Under the pieces are notes generated by a model. That model had not been told where the DNA came from. It was given only the letters and a program-made list of their open reading frames with translations, and searched no databases. Shown piece after piece: positions 32,268 to 41,440 of a DNA stretch of 64,000 nt. Numbering within the stretch: position 1 is the first letter of the stretch; every line of letters begins with the position of its first letter. A program made the position numbers and the translations under genes. This stretch comes from Rhynchopus euleeides (lineage: Eukaryota > Euglenozoa > Diplonemea > Diplonemida > Diplonemidae): NCBI GenBank assembly GCA_963210315.1, contig OY723275.1, forward strand, positions 930,001 to 994,000. Reading direction: 5' to 3'.

Positions 32268-33290
32268 CCCCGATTCCCCCCAGCAAATTAGTGTACTTGG
32301 TTGATTCCCCCCGATTCCCCCCAGTACATTGTCGTACTTGGACGATTCCCCCCGATTCCCCCCAGTACATTGTCATACTTGGACGATTCCCCCCGATTTC
32401 CCCCAGTACATTGTCGTACTTGGACGATTCCCCCCGATTCCCCCCAGTACAGTGTCGTACTTGGACGATTCCCCCCGATTTCCCCCAGTACATTGTCATA
32501 CTTGGACGATTCCCCCCGATTCCCCCCAGTACATTGTCGTACTTGGACGATTCCCCCCGATTCCCCCCAGTACATTGTCGTACTTGGACGATTCCCCCCG
32601 ATTCCCCCCAGTACATTGTCGTACTTGGACGATTCCCCCCGATTCCCCCCAGTACATTGTCATACTTGGACGATTCCCCCCGATTCCCCCCAGTACATTG
32701 TCATACTTGGACGATTCCCCCCAGTACATTGTCGTACTTGGACGATTCCCCCCGATTCCCCCCAGTACAGTGTCGTACTTGGACGATTCCCCCCGATTCC
32801 CCCCAGTACAGTGTCGTACTTGGACGATTCCCCCCGATTCCCCCCAGTACATTGTCGTACTTGGACGATTCCCCCCGATTCCCCCCAGTACATTGTCATA
32901 CTTGGACGATTCCCCCCGATTCCCCCCAGTACATTGTCATACTTGGACGATTCCCCCCGATTCCCCCCAGTACATTGTCGTACTTGGACGATTCCCCCCG
33001 ATTTCCCCCAGTACATTGTCGTACTTGGACGATTCCCCCCGATTCCCCCCAGTACATTGTCATACTTGGACGATTCCCCCCGATTTCCCCCAGTACATTG
33101 TCATACTTGGACGATTCCCCCCGATTCCCCCCAGTACATTGTCATACTTGGACGATTCCCCCCGATTTCCCCCAGTACATTGTCGTACTTGGACGATTCC
33201 CCCCGATTCCCCCCAGTACATTGTCATACTTGGACGATTCCCCCCGATTCCCCCCAGTACATAGTCGTACTTAGCGGATTCCCCCGTGCT
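32268..33290. repeat. 41-bp G-rich satellite, long block of arm 1
   Basis: About 24 tandem copies of a 41-bp unit with two CCCCCC runs separated by GATT, then AGTACATTGTCGTACTTGGACG. Some units lack the second C6 half. Forty-one is not a multiple of three and all three plus frames are open across most of the block. The complementary strand has paired G6 runs in every unit. An inverted junction lies near 33280. Confidence 0.95.
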
Positions 33291-33348
33291 GGGGGGAATT
33301 GGGGGAAATCCGCCAAGTATGACTGTGTACTGGGGGGAATCGGGAGAT

Positions 33349-33927
33349 TTAGTGAATAGTGCGGAGCAAGTATCTTCGCGCGACGCGAGAAGCACAACAA
33401 AGCAATAATTTGCCCAGAGGGCCGGAGAGGGGAGGGGGGACAGCCTGCCTAGTCAAGATCTGCGAGAGGGGCCGCTGCTGGTGCATCAGGGCGATCACCT
33501 CGCCCATGCCCCCACCCGCCGCCGGCTGCTGGGGGGCCACCGAGGAGGAGGCCACCGGGGCCGTGGACTCCCCGCGGAGGCGCGCCACCGACTCCACCTG
33601 CCCCAGCCGCCCCGTGCACAGCTGCACCGTCGCCAGCAGCCTCACCAGCGCGATCCCCGACCAGTCGCCGACCCCCTGGACGAGCGCGTCCAGGGCCGAC
33701 GGGAGGATGCGGTCCTGCGCGATGTTCTTCGTCGCAGCCTCCGCGAGCAAGCTCCTCAGGGTGCCGAGGAGGGCGGGGTACGGCACCTTCTGCCGGACGA
33801 GGCCCGCCTGCACCACGTCGACGTTCACCGCCGCGAGCTGCGCGGTCGGGGGGGACCAGTCGTACGACTGCCCTTTCCCCCCCTCCAGGTGCGCCTCCAG
33901 CTCGGCCAGAGTCTTGCACTCTGTCAT
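33349..33927 (-). CDS. Unidentified 192-aa protein of the TIR element (arm 1)
   Basis: The ATG at 33927 (MTECKTLAELEAHLEGG) gives 192 aa. It is mostly helical with leucine-rich amphipathic stretches (TLRSLLAEAATKNIA, LVRLLATVQLCTGRLGQV), an Ala/Pro/Gly linker, and a basic C-terminus rich in Arg and Leu. There is no cysteine/histidine cluster or catalytic motif I recognise. The same ORF is preserved in arm 2, arguing that it is a real gene of the family. A TTTTAA-like box lies about 25-30 bp upstream. It might be an accessory DNA-binding or assembly protein; function unknown. Confidence 0.6.
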   Translation of the reverse strand: MTECKTLAELEAHLEGGKGQSYDWSPPTAQLAAVNVDVVQAGLVRQKVPYPALLGTLRSLLAEAATKNIAQDRILPSALDALVQGVGDWSGIALVRLLATVQLCTGRLGQVESVARLRGESTAPVASSSVAPQQPAAGGGMGEVIALMHQQRPLSQILTRQAVPPPLSGPLGKLLLCCASRVARRYLLRTIH

Positions 33928-34195
33928 TGTTGTGTGTGTGTGCGGGTGTTTAAAAGGCGAGAGGGGCCGAGCACCAACGCACACACAACCCGATGTCCTG
34001 ATGAAGGGTGGTGGTGGTCGCGCCCCCGTCCAACCGTGCAACGCACGTGGCGGAAACTGCACTATGCAGCAACAGTGATGAGAAACAACACAGCAAAAAC
34101 AGCAAGCAAACAGCAACAGAAACCTCGCGCGCGCCGCTCCTCCCTATTCTAAATCTCCCTTACCGTGGCGAAGCCACTCGACTAAAGTCGTTCGT

Positions 34196-34565
34196 AGGGG
34201 GAATCGTCCAAGTACGACAATGTACTGGGGGGAATCGTCCAAGTACGACAATGTACTGGGGGGAATCGGGGGGAATCGTCCAAGTATGACAATGTACTGG
34301 GGGAAATCGGGGGGAATCGTCCAAGTACGACAATGTACTGGGGGGAATCGGGGGGAATCGTCCAAGTATGACAATGTACTGGGGGAAATCGGGGGGAATC
34401 GTCCAAGTACGACAATGTACTGGGGGGAATCGGGGGGAATCCGCCAAGTACACGAATGTACTGGGGGGAATCGGGGGAAATCCGCCAAGCCTGACTATGT
34501 TCTGGGGGGAATCGGGGGGAATCCGCCAAGTACACGAATGTGCTGGGGGGAATCGGGGGGAATCG
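34196..34565. repeat. 41-bp satellite, short block of arm 1 (opposite orientation)
   Basis: About nine units of the 41-bp satellite in the orientation opposite to the long block, G-rich strand on plus. The last units diverge (CCGCCAAGTACACGAATG) and lead into the deleted gene copy. Confidence 0.9.
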
Positions 34566-34570
34566 GAGAT

Positions 34571-34720
34571 TTAGTGAATAGTGTGGAGCAAGTATCTTCG
34601 CGCGACGCGAGAAGCACAACAAAGCAATAGTTTGCCCAGAGGGCCGGAGAGGGGAGGGGGGCCAGCCTGACTAGTCAAGATCTGCGAGAGGGGCCGATCA
34701 CCAACGCACACACAACCCGA
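34571..34720 (-). pseudogene. Deleted second copy of the 192-aa gene (arm 1)
   Basis: The C-terminal 40-odd codons (LSQILT...RRYLL.TIH) are fused directly to sequence that is upstream of the start codon in the intact copy. The break lies at GCGAGAGGGGCCG, a 13-bp motif found in the intact copy both inside the gene (33462-33474) and upstream (33957-33969), so a 495-bp deletion between short direct repeats explains it. Confidence 0.8.
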
Positions 34721-35042
34721 TTTCCTGATGAAGGGTGGTGGTGGTCGCGCCCCCGTCCAACCGTGCAACGCACGTGGCGGAAACTGCACTATGCAGCAAC
34801 AGTGATGAGAAACAACACAGCAAACAACAGCAACCAAGCAGCAACAAAAACCTCGCGCGCGCTCCTCCCTATTCCAAGTCTCCCTGACCGTGGCGAAGCC
34901 ACTCGACTAAAGGCGTTCGTGGGGGGAATCCACCAAGTACACCAATGTCCCGGGGGGGATTGACAGGACATCCCCTGCCGGTCGGTTGTCCTGGTAAGCG
35001 TGGGCCATAGCAACCCGGAACCACAGTGCGTCGTGGGACGTT

Positions 35043-35138
35043 GGGGGTCCTCGCGCCGAGTCACTGTGAGTCACGAGTCGTCAGTTTTCAGCCAAACATG
35101 GCTGACTTCTCACTTTTTATCACTCGGCGAGGGCCCCC
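35043..35138. mobile_element. MITE nested in arm 1
   Basis: 96 bp, GGGGGTCCTCGCGCCGAG to CTCGGCGAGGGCCCCC, with GTT on both sides. Its core is the same as the MITE at 31844-31952. The mirrored copy in arm 2 is 53683-53778. Confidence 0.8.
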
Positions 35139-36092
35139 GTTGTGGGCCTCCCTGTTGAGGCGGCGCAGCTTCTCCCGTAGACGACGGATACCATCCTGCT
35201 TCGCGGCCTGCTGTACTCGCGTCGTAGCCGTCCCCCGTGCCTCCTTCCTGCTCCGTGCCTCCGTGAGCGCGGGGTGGGCCTACCACGCCGCTCAGCTCGC
35301 TTCTGACCAGGCGCACCATCGCCTCGGGGATCAGCCCCTCCGACGTTGTCCCTTAATACACTTCGCCTCCCCGTGCAGCGGGAACCGTCTCCTGCACCGA
35401 TGTCCCACATTGGCCTTGGTGTCCGCACCCCCGCCATCGCCTTCACCAGCTTCTCCATGAAGCCGACCGCGAGGGGGGTGAAGGTAGCGCGTCGATGACC
35501 TCCGGGCCGTCCTCCAGCGCCCCTCTACGGGCGGATTTGGAGGGTGGCCCGGAGTCGGCGGTGTTGGACATCGGTGCGGGTGGATCGGCTCTGTACTCCG
35601 AGTCGCGGACCCACTCTAGACGAAGAGGGTGTCGCGGCCGTGTGGGGAACCAAAAACCTGGTGAAGGTTAGTGCCGAACGCCATGACAGCCTCGCCCGCC
35701 TGGAACACGTTGCGCCGTGACTGATTGCCTTGACCCACCCACCAAGGGGCCCCTGCACGTGCCTCCGGTACTGCGCCCCTGCTGGCCTCCTGTGTCCGAC
35801 CGCCACGAGCTGCACTTGTGGTGTCGGCCAGCCGTACCACTGGCTCTTCGGACCACACACCTGCATGCGTGGGACCAGGGGGTTCCCTCCCCAGGGACGT
35901 CCGAGTCTCGTCGTTCGCAGTAGCACGTGGGATTTTCTCTGAAATTTGCACCAAATCGCCATGTTGTGAGTCAACCCTTCGATCTGAGCCACACCGAGAT
36001 CGTCTTTTTCGAGAATCGGGGTCCAAATACGCTCCCCAGGCTAGGGACCCCCCAACTCCCCACACTCTTTTTTTGGGCGTTTTTCCGCTCAT
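35139..36092 (-). pseudogene. Decayed coding region in arm 1, origin unknown
   Basis: Protein-like segments appear in different minus-strand frames: a basic coiled-coil-like piece (RRLREKLRRLNREAHN) near 35150-35200, PEAMVRLVRSELSG near 35310, and WYGWPTPQVQLVAVGHRR near 35800-35870. No single frame spans them. The pattern fits a frameshifted relic, perhaps of the family's lost transposase, but no transposase motif can be pointed to. Confidence 0.35.
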
Positions 36093-36130
36093 TTTTTCTC
36101 ACTTTTTCTCACTCGGTAGCGAGGGCCCCC

Positions 36131-36533
36131 CAAATTCCTATTTTCATTCCGTGAAATAGATACACGCCTGGCATTTGGACAAACTTTTTTTTTTGCCACG
36201 GGACATTTTTGGGACATAGAGATTTTCGCGAAAATTTTGGCTGAGATTTTTGCAAGGGAAAATTGGGCGACCCAGTTTTCAGCGGGGGCCCCCTGGCCGC
36301 ACCGCATCCGGCTGAGAATCCCGTAATTCCACCCGGAAGTGGCCGGAACCTGATTTCTGGGCACATTGACCACCCAGGAACACGTTTTGGGACGATGTAA
36401 TTTTTTGCACTTTTTGAAAAACCACCACCACCACCACCACCACCACCACCACCACCACCACCACCACCACCACCACCACCACCACCACCACCACCACCAC
36501 CCACTGGGAGGAGTTGGTGTTTTACTACTGAGT
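36131..36533. repeat. Gene-free spacer with a long (ACC)n microsatellite
   Basis: 36421-36501 is about 27 uninterrupted ACC/CCA triplets. The rest is unassigned AT-rich to mixed sequence. I see no gene. Confidence 0.8.
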
Positions 36534-36623
36534 GGGGGGTGTCGATTATATCCAATTTTGTCAAAAAAATTTAAAAAAATCGGGGAAAAAACGCTGAATT
36601 TCGATGAAAAAAGGCGAAAAAAA

Positions 36624-36934
36624 GGCCCTTTGCCGCTCGTGTGAGTACCGCCCTGACTGGGAGAAAGGGTAGGGCTGGTTGGGTTGGCGGAGTTGGGCGG
36701 ATGGGCGAAACGGAAAAATCGACGAGGTCGCAGCGTCAGGGCGTTCTGGGCTGGCTGGTGGTGGTTGGGACAAGACCGACGAGATTAGAAGCGGCACTGG
36801 TAGACGGGTTTTGAGGCCCCCCGCCCCCAGGTTCCCCCTGCCCACCTGGACGGACCCAAGTGCCTCACACCGGATCTCTCCCCACCCGGTGGTCCACCTG
36901 ACGGATACGCGAAAAAAAAAAAAAAAAAAAAAAA
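36624..36934 (+). mobile_element. SINE-like retroposon with poly-A tail
   Basis: A 287-bp body starting GGCCCTTTGCC ends GACGGATACGC and is followed by G plus 23 A. It splits a sequence that is intact at 39290-39310 (GGCGAAAAAAAGAGTATGG). TGGCGGAGTTGG near 36682 fits a tRNA-type A box, but no convincing B box follows. The last 57 bp recur at 31769-31825 with an A-rich tail, so this is a multicopy family. Confidence 0.6.
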
Positions 36935-37078
36935 GAGTATGGGGAGTTGGGTCCAGTTTAGCAAAGTTGTGATATTTTTCGGGTGTTTTTTTGAATGGGA
37001 CACCCGAAGAACCCGATGATATGTGAATGACATGTGATGAAAAAGCATCCGCTGGACAAACCCCAAGCTTGCTGCAGC

Positions 37079-37670
37079 AAGCATCCGCAACGGCCAGTGG
37101 GAGTAGGGGGGGGGGGGCGGGGGCCTCCTGTCAGTCCGGTCTGATCTGCGACACGGTACGGCACACCGGCAGAATGCCGCTGACGGAACAACAAACAGTC
37201 CACGAGAGACGACCGCACGAGAACTGATACGATATCCAAGTCGCTAAGTAAGTCACACCACATGGACGTGATCTGCTCCTTTCTTTGGTTAAAAAAGGGA
37301 AAGGCACGTGGGAAGGACACTGAAGGTCGGAGGCTCCACCGAAAGAATCTCGGAAGGATGATACCTCGGCCGCGCGTTGAAGAGCGCGGGATCTTCCACT
37401 TACTGGGAAGGATGTCTGACACTCGCCTGATATGGCGGGGGGGGGGGGTCGAAAAGGAAAGCCCGGGCCCGGAAAAGTTTCTGCCGATGGATCTTCGACA
37501 GACGAAACGAATGCGAAACAAATACCTGCTGGAATAGTGTAGCCACAGCTCATCAGAGCTGTCAACTGCACTGAGTTCTGCAAGCCCAAAATCACAGATA
37601 ACGAAACGAAGCAAACCATAGATCATAACAAAACGAGGCAGGGCGTCATCTCTTCGACCCTGCCTGGCAA
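37079..37670. other. Gene-free part of the Harbinger-like element
   Basis: Downstream of the transposase on the minus strand. I see no conserved ORF; short open frames here look random. Confidence 0.5.
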
Positions 37671-38162
37671 TTACCTGCCCTTCTTCGCAGCCTTCCCGCC
37701 GGGCTTCTTCGCCCCACCCTTCTTCGGAGCGGCCTTTTGCTTGGGGGTAGCAGACCCCCCCCTGGGTTTCTTGTTTGGGGGGGCCGTCCCGCTAGCAGGC
37801 GAGCTCTCTGAAGGCCGCTTCTTCTGCGGCTGCGCAGGGGTCTTCTTCTCCTTCGTAGGGGGCGCCTGCTTCTGCGGCTGCGCAGAGGTCTTCTTCTCCT
37901 TCGCAGGGGGCGGGGCTTCGGAGGTGCGCTTCTTTTTCCGTGGTCTCTCGTCGTCAGAAGATGAAGAAGATGCAGACGAAGAGGCAGAAGAGGAAGTAGT
38001 AGTAGTAGTCGTTGTTGTTGAAGAGGTATGCGGGGAAGCAGAGGAAGAAGGGGAGAAGTCAGACGAATCTTCCGTGTCCGACGAGTCGCCGCTCTCCAGA
38101 TCGCCACACTCCGAGGACCGCAGACTGCCCGCGTCCACGTCATCCTCTTCCGCACCGTCCAT
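37671..38162 (-). CDS. Ser/Lys-rich low-complexity protein of the Harbinger-like element
   Basis: 163 aa from the ATG at 38162, 30 bp after the transposase stop. The N-terminal third is acidic (EEDDVDAGSLRSSECGD), the middle is Ser/Thr homopolymer, and the C-terminal half is Lys/Pro repeats built on KEKKTPAQPQK, with nuclear-localisation-like clusters (RPRKKKR). No fold is evident. It could be a separate DNA-binding accessory protein, or a C-terminal exon of the transposase if a very small intron removed the stop; the sequence does not decide. Confidence 0.5.
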   Translation of the reverse strand: MDGAEEDDVDAGSLRSSECGDLESGDSSDTEDSSDFSPSSSASPHTSSTTTTTTTTSSSASSSASSSSSDDERPRKKKRTSEAPPPAKEKKTSAQPQKQAPPTKEKKTPAQPQKKRPSESSPASGTAPPNKKPRGGSATPKQKAAPKKGGAKKPGGKAAKKGR

Positions 38163-38192
38163 GAAGAGCCGATCCTTATCGGCGGAGGGACT

Positions 38193-39212
38193 TCACACCT
38201 CCCTGCTCGCGGAGGACTTCCAGGTCCCAGGTTCCACCGACAGCTCGGCGTCAGTGAGGGCGCCCCATGCCTCCCTGGCTACGAGGGTCTGCCACGTGGC
38301 CTTCTTCTTCTTCTTAGCCCACAACTCCAGCAGGGCGTCGGCCGCAGCCTGCGAGGCCAGAGCATCAGCCTCGCTCCACGGGTACTTCGCCGTGGTCTGC
38401 TGGCGGGTGAGCGTGCTCGCCTTGAGCGTGTACCCGCACAGGGGCATCTCCGGGATACTCCAGCGAAGCCTGAAGTTGTGGAGGTGGGCACACACCTGGA
38501 AGCACGAGTTCAGCCATTCGAGGCCGCCCGTGACATTCTGCAGGTTCCAGATCTCCCGGAAGACCTTGAACGACTGCTTCAGCCGTGCGATGGCCCTCTC
38601 CACACGCGAACGGGCAGCAGCGTGTGCGCGGTTAAACTCCACGCACGCAGGAGTACGCAGGCGGGTGAAGAAGTCGAAGTCCGACGCCCTGTTCTCGTCG
38701 TTGGACTTCGCGACGCGGCGGTTCGGGATCACCACACATGCTGCGTCAGCATATGCCCCATCACCGAGGACGATGTCGTTCGGCCGGAGGGGGACCCGCT
38801 TGTAGCTGTCGGCCTTCGGGGCCTGCCTGGCGGATCCCCAGATATCCCCATCGGGTCGGGGCCCGGGGTTCAGCGCCGACAACCCCGCAATGAACCCGAG
38901 GGCGGTCACGCACAGCTGCACCTTCTTCGCGTGGCGGGAGTAGTACCCGCTGTAGTCTGCCTTGTTTGCACAGACGTACACGGGGAACACGTCCACCGCA
39001 AGCGACGCGAGGGGCTCGAAGGGGAAGTGGTTCACTGAGCGGTGAGCCCAGGGCTTCGTGAACCACTGACGACCCTCCACATCTGTCCCGATCTCATCCA
39101 TGCTGGAGAGCAGATGCATCACCCCCTTGTTGTACTCCGCCGAGAGAGTCTCGCGCTCGAGGGACACACCAGGGAGGTGCTGTTTGTAAGCCTCCTTCTT
39201 CAAAAGGGGCAT
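38193..39212 (-). CDS. PIF/Harbinger-type DDE transposase (possibly 5'-truncated)
   Basis: 339 aa from the ATG at 39212. Counting from an in-frame upstream ATG at 39245 that lies inside a TIR copy, the DDE_4-type catalytic triad is Asp85 (LAVDVFPVYV), Asp162 (IVLGDGAYADA) and Glu216 (ARSRVERAIARLKQSFKVF). The first two are joined by the characteristic hydrophobic strand and a GYYSRHAKKVQLCV segment. This nuclease cuts and re-joins transposon ends. Upstream of 39212 there is immediately a second copy of the element's left end, so the natural N-terminus (usually another 50-100 residues including a helix-turn-helix) may have been lost or lie on an unrecognised exon. No Myb-like partner ORF is seen. 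Confidence 0.8.
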   Translation of the reverse strand: MPLLKKEAYKQHLPGVSLERETLSAEYNKGVMHLLSSMDEIGTDVEGRQWFTKPWAHRSVNHFPFEPLASLAVDVFPVYVCANKADYSGYYSRHAKKVQLCVTALGFIAGLSALNPGPRPDGDIWGSARQAPKADSYKRVPLRPNDIVLGDGAYADAACVVIPNRRVAKSNDENRASDFDFFTRLRTPACVEFNRAHAAARSRVERAIARLKQSFKVFREIWNLQNVTGGLEWLNSCFQVCAHLHNFRLRWSIPEMPLCGYTLKASTLTRQQTTAKYPWSEADALASQAAADALLELWAKKKKKATWQTLVAREAWGALTDAELSVEPGTWKSSASREV

Positions 39213-39214
39213 GT

Positions 39215-39440
39215 GGGGGGTGTCGATTATATCCAATTTTGTCAAAAAAATTTAAAAAAATCGGGGAAAAAACGCTGAATTTCGATGAAAAAAGGCGAAA
39301 AAAAGAGTATGGGGAGTTGGGTCCAGTTTAGCAAAGTTGTGATATTTTTCGGGTGTTTTTTTGAATGGGACACCCGAAGAACCCGATGATATGTGAATGA
39401 CATGTGATGAAAAAGCATCCGCTGGACAAACCCCAAGCTT
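39215..39440. repeat. Second, uninterrupted copy of the element's left end
   Basis: It starts GGGGGGTGTCGATTATATCC and matches 36534-36623 joined to 36935-37078, ending CAAACCCCAAGCTT. It shows that the copy at 36534 was split by the SINE-like insertion. Confidence 0.9.
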
Positions 39441-39447
39441 AGCAGAT

Positions 39448-40276
39448 AGGTTCCAAGGCATGGGGCAACCTCTAACATAGGTTCCCAGGCATGGGGCAAC
39501 CTCGCAGAGAGGTTCCAAGGCATGGGGCAACCTCGCTGATAGGTTCCAAGGCATGGGGCAACCTCTAACATAGGTTCCAAGGCATGGGGCAACCTCTCAC
39601 ATAGGTTCCCAGACATGGGGCAACCTCGCAGATAGGTTCCAAGGCATGGGGCAACCTCTCACATAGGTTCCAAGGCATGGGGCAACCTCTAACATAGGTT
39701 CCCAGGCATGGGGCAACCTCGCAGATAGGTTCCAAGGCATGGGGCAACCTCGCAGATAGGTTCCAAGGCATGGGGCAACCTCTCACATAGGTTCCAAGGC
39801 ATGGGGCAACCTCTAACATAGGTTCCAAGGCATGGGGCAACCTCTCACATAGGTTCCCAGGCATGGGGCAACCTCGCAGATAGGTTCCAAGGCATGGGGC
39901 AACCTCGCAGATAGGTTCCAAGGCATGGGGCAACCTCTAACATAGGTTCCAAGGCATGGGGCAACCTCTCACATAGGTTCCCAGGCATGGGGCAACCTCG
40001 CAGATAGGTTCCAAGGCATGGGGCAACCTCGCAGATAGGTTCCAAGGCATGGGGCAACCTCTCACATAGGTTCCAAGGCATGGGGCAACCTCGCAGATAG
40101 GTTCCAAGGCATGGGGCAACCTCTAACATAGGTTCCCAGGCATGGGGCAACCTCGCAGATAGGTTCCAAGGCATGGGGCAACCTCTAACATAGGTTCCAA
40201 GGCATGGGGCAACCTCTAACATAGGTTCCCAGGCATGGGGCAACCTCGCAGATAGGTTCCAAGGCATGGGGCAACC
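39448..40276. repeat. 31-bp satellite of the Harbinger-like element
   Basis: About 27 copies of AGGTTCCAAGGCATGGGGCA followed by ACCTCGCAGAT (31 bp), with variants CTAACAT and CTCACAT in the last part. It has no similarity to the ATCGGTTACA satellite except unit length. All minus frames are open. Confidence 0.95.
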
Positions 40277-40661
40277 TCTGTGGGTTCATCACTATTCGTT
40301 TTTTCGTGTGGACCTGTCTCTCATTTGAGGCCCGAGAATCGCGTTTCCGAGGCCTGTGCGTGGTCGCAGTGCCCTCTGATGTCCAAAAACTACCCATTTT
40401 GGCCCCGAAAAAAAAATGCGAGCATCTCCCCCTACAAACCCCGGCCTTACCACAACACAGGCCCGAAAAACCGGGAACCGGGAAAACCGGGAAAAACCGG
40501 GAATCTGGGGTGTCGATTCAGTTTCATTCCCGGTTTTGGATTCCCGGTTTTTCCGGCCTCCGGAGGGGATTTTTTCACGGATTTTCGCCAAGGGAAAAAA
40601 ACCAGGGAACCGGGAATTTCCGGGAAAAGCCGGGAAATACCGGGAAAAGTCGACACCCCCC
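40277..40661. repeat. Right end of the Harbinger-like element with CCGGGAAAA repeats
   Basis: Many short CCGGGAAAA/CCGGGAATT-type repeats occur in both orientations (for example 40472-40505 and 40600-40650), able to form imperfect hairpins. An internal TIR-like GGGGTGTCGATT lies near 40508. Confidence 0.7.
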
Positions 40662-41066
40662 AGTGGTACAAAAAACTACTGAGTAGTTCGAGTGGGTGCA
40701 CTGGGAGCAGTGGTAACCTTGGCAGGAGTGCAGGAAAAAGCTCCCGTAGTGCAATAAAGTGCTCCCGTAGTGCAGTTTGGGGATTGCCGCAGAACTCCAC
40801 GGAAGTGGGAGCCACTCACAGGATTGCCCCAAATGTGCCCGGAAATTCAAATGCGTGGCGACTCGGGCCGTTCTGGTGAAGTCTGGGTGGAGATCTCACA
40901 CCCCACTTTTTGGGTGCCGAATTCGCCTTGTGCGGGACCTGCTGAACACTGTACGGCCCAGCACACACTGTCAGCCACAGAAACGGCCTGGATCTGGCTG
41001 TGGCTGATTCTGTGGCCCAGTGTGCGCTGTTCCCACGTCCCTTCGGGCCGTGACACAGTCTGACAC

Positions 41067-41278
41067 CAGTGACTGGGACCAGACACCCAGGTCCGACCAC
41101 GCCCGCACAGGCAGCCAGACTGTCAGGCTCAGCCCACCCACACCCAGATCCGGCCCAGCGGGCCATGTCTGGGTGGATTCGGGTCATCTGCAGGTTCAGC
41201 ACCCACACACAGCGACAGGTGCCGCCCCAGCCCACACGCACCCAGATCTGGCCCGTTGGGCCGTGTCTGGGTGTGTCC
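41067..41278. repeat. About 210-bp direct repeat, left copy
   Basis: It begins near CACCCAGGTCCGACCACGCC and is repeated with few differences at 43788-43995. It contains two inverted-repeat pairs around CACCCAGATC and GTCTGGGTG. With the right copy it brackets a decayed transposase. Confidence 0.8.
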
Positions 41279-41440
41279 GTGCCGATCCGGGACGTTCCCG
41301 CCACCTCTTGGCTGAACCAGCAGAACCTGGTACTGGCTGATCTGACCAAGTCGCTGTCGGTCGCAGTTGGCACACAGAGGTCTGCCCGTGGCCTCAACCC
41401 CGCAATCTCGGTGCCTACCCTCCTTACGGTGTCCCTCAAG

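Larger units (their letters stand above)
31987..36130 (-). mobile_element. 4.1-kb TIR element, arm 1 (GGGGGCCCTCGCTAC family)
   Basis: It starts GGGGGCCCTCGCTAC at 31987 and ends in the inverse at 36130, with CAA on each side (31984-31986 and 36131-36133). Its content is the reverse complement of arm 2 (52691-57150), apart from satellite copy number. A 3-bp duplication with G-rich TIRs is compatible with PIF/Harbinger or CACTA-like insertion, but no transposase was recognised inside. It carries one 192-aa ORF, a deleted second copy of it, two inverted 41-bp satellite blocks, a nested MITE and a decayed coding region. Confidence 0.85.
36534..40661 (-). mobile_element. PIF/Harbinger-like DNA transposon
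   Basis: The ends are GGGGGGTGTCGA at 36534 and TCGACACCCCCC at 40661, flanked by AGT (36531-36533 and 40662-40664). The 3-bp duplication, G-rich TIR and internal DDE transposase agree with PIF/Harbinger. The element is rearranged: its left-end sequence occurs twice, at 36534-37078 (split by a SINE-like insertion) and at 39215-39440, with the transposase between and a 31-bp satellite after the second copy. Confidence 0.85.

Noticed and set aside
32236-33395. Proline-rich or Gly/Asn-rich proteins from the 41-bp satellite
   Set aside because: Same stop-free satellite effect as above, seen in several frames and on both strands.
36366-36644. Poly-histidine or poly-valine protein at the (ACC)n tract
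   Set aside because: Microsatellite translation only.
36624-36934. tRNA gene inside the poly-A-tailed insertion
   Set aside because: Only an A-box-like word; no B box or cloverleaf could be drawn.
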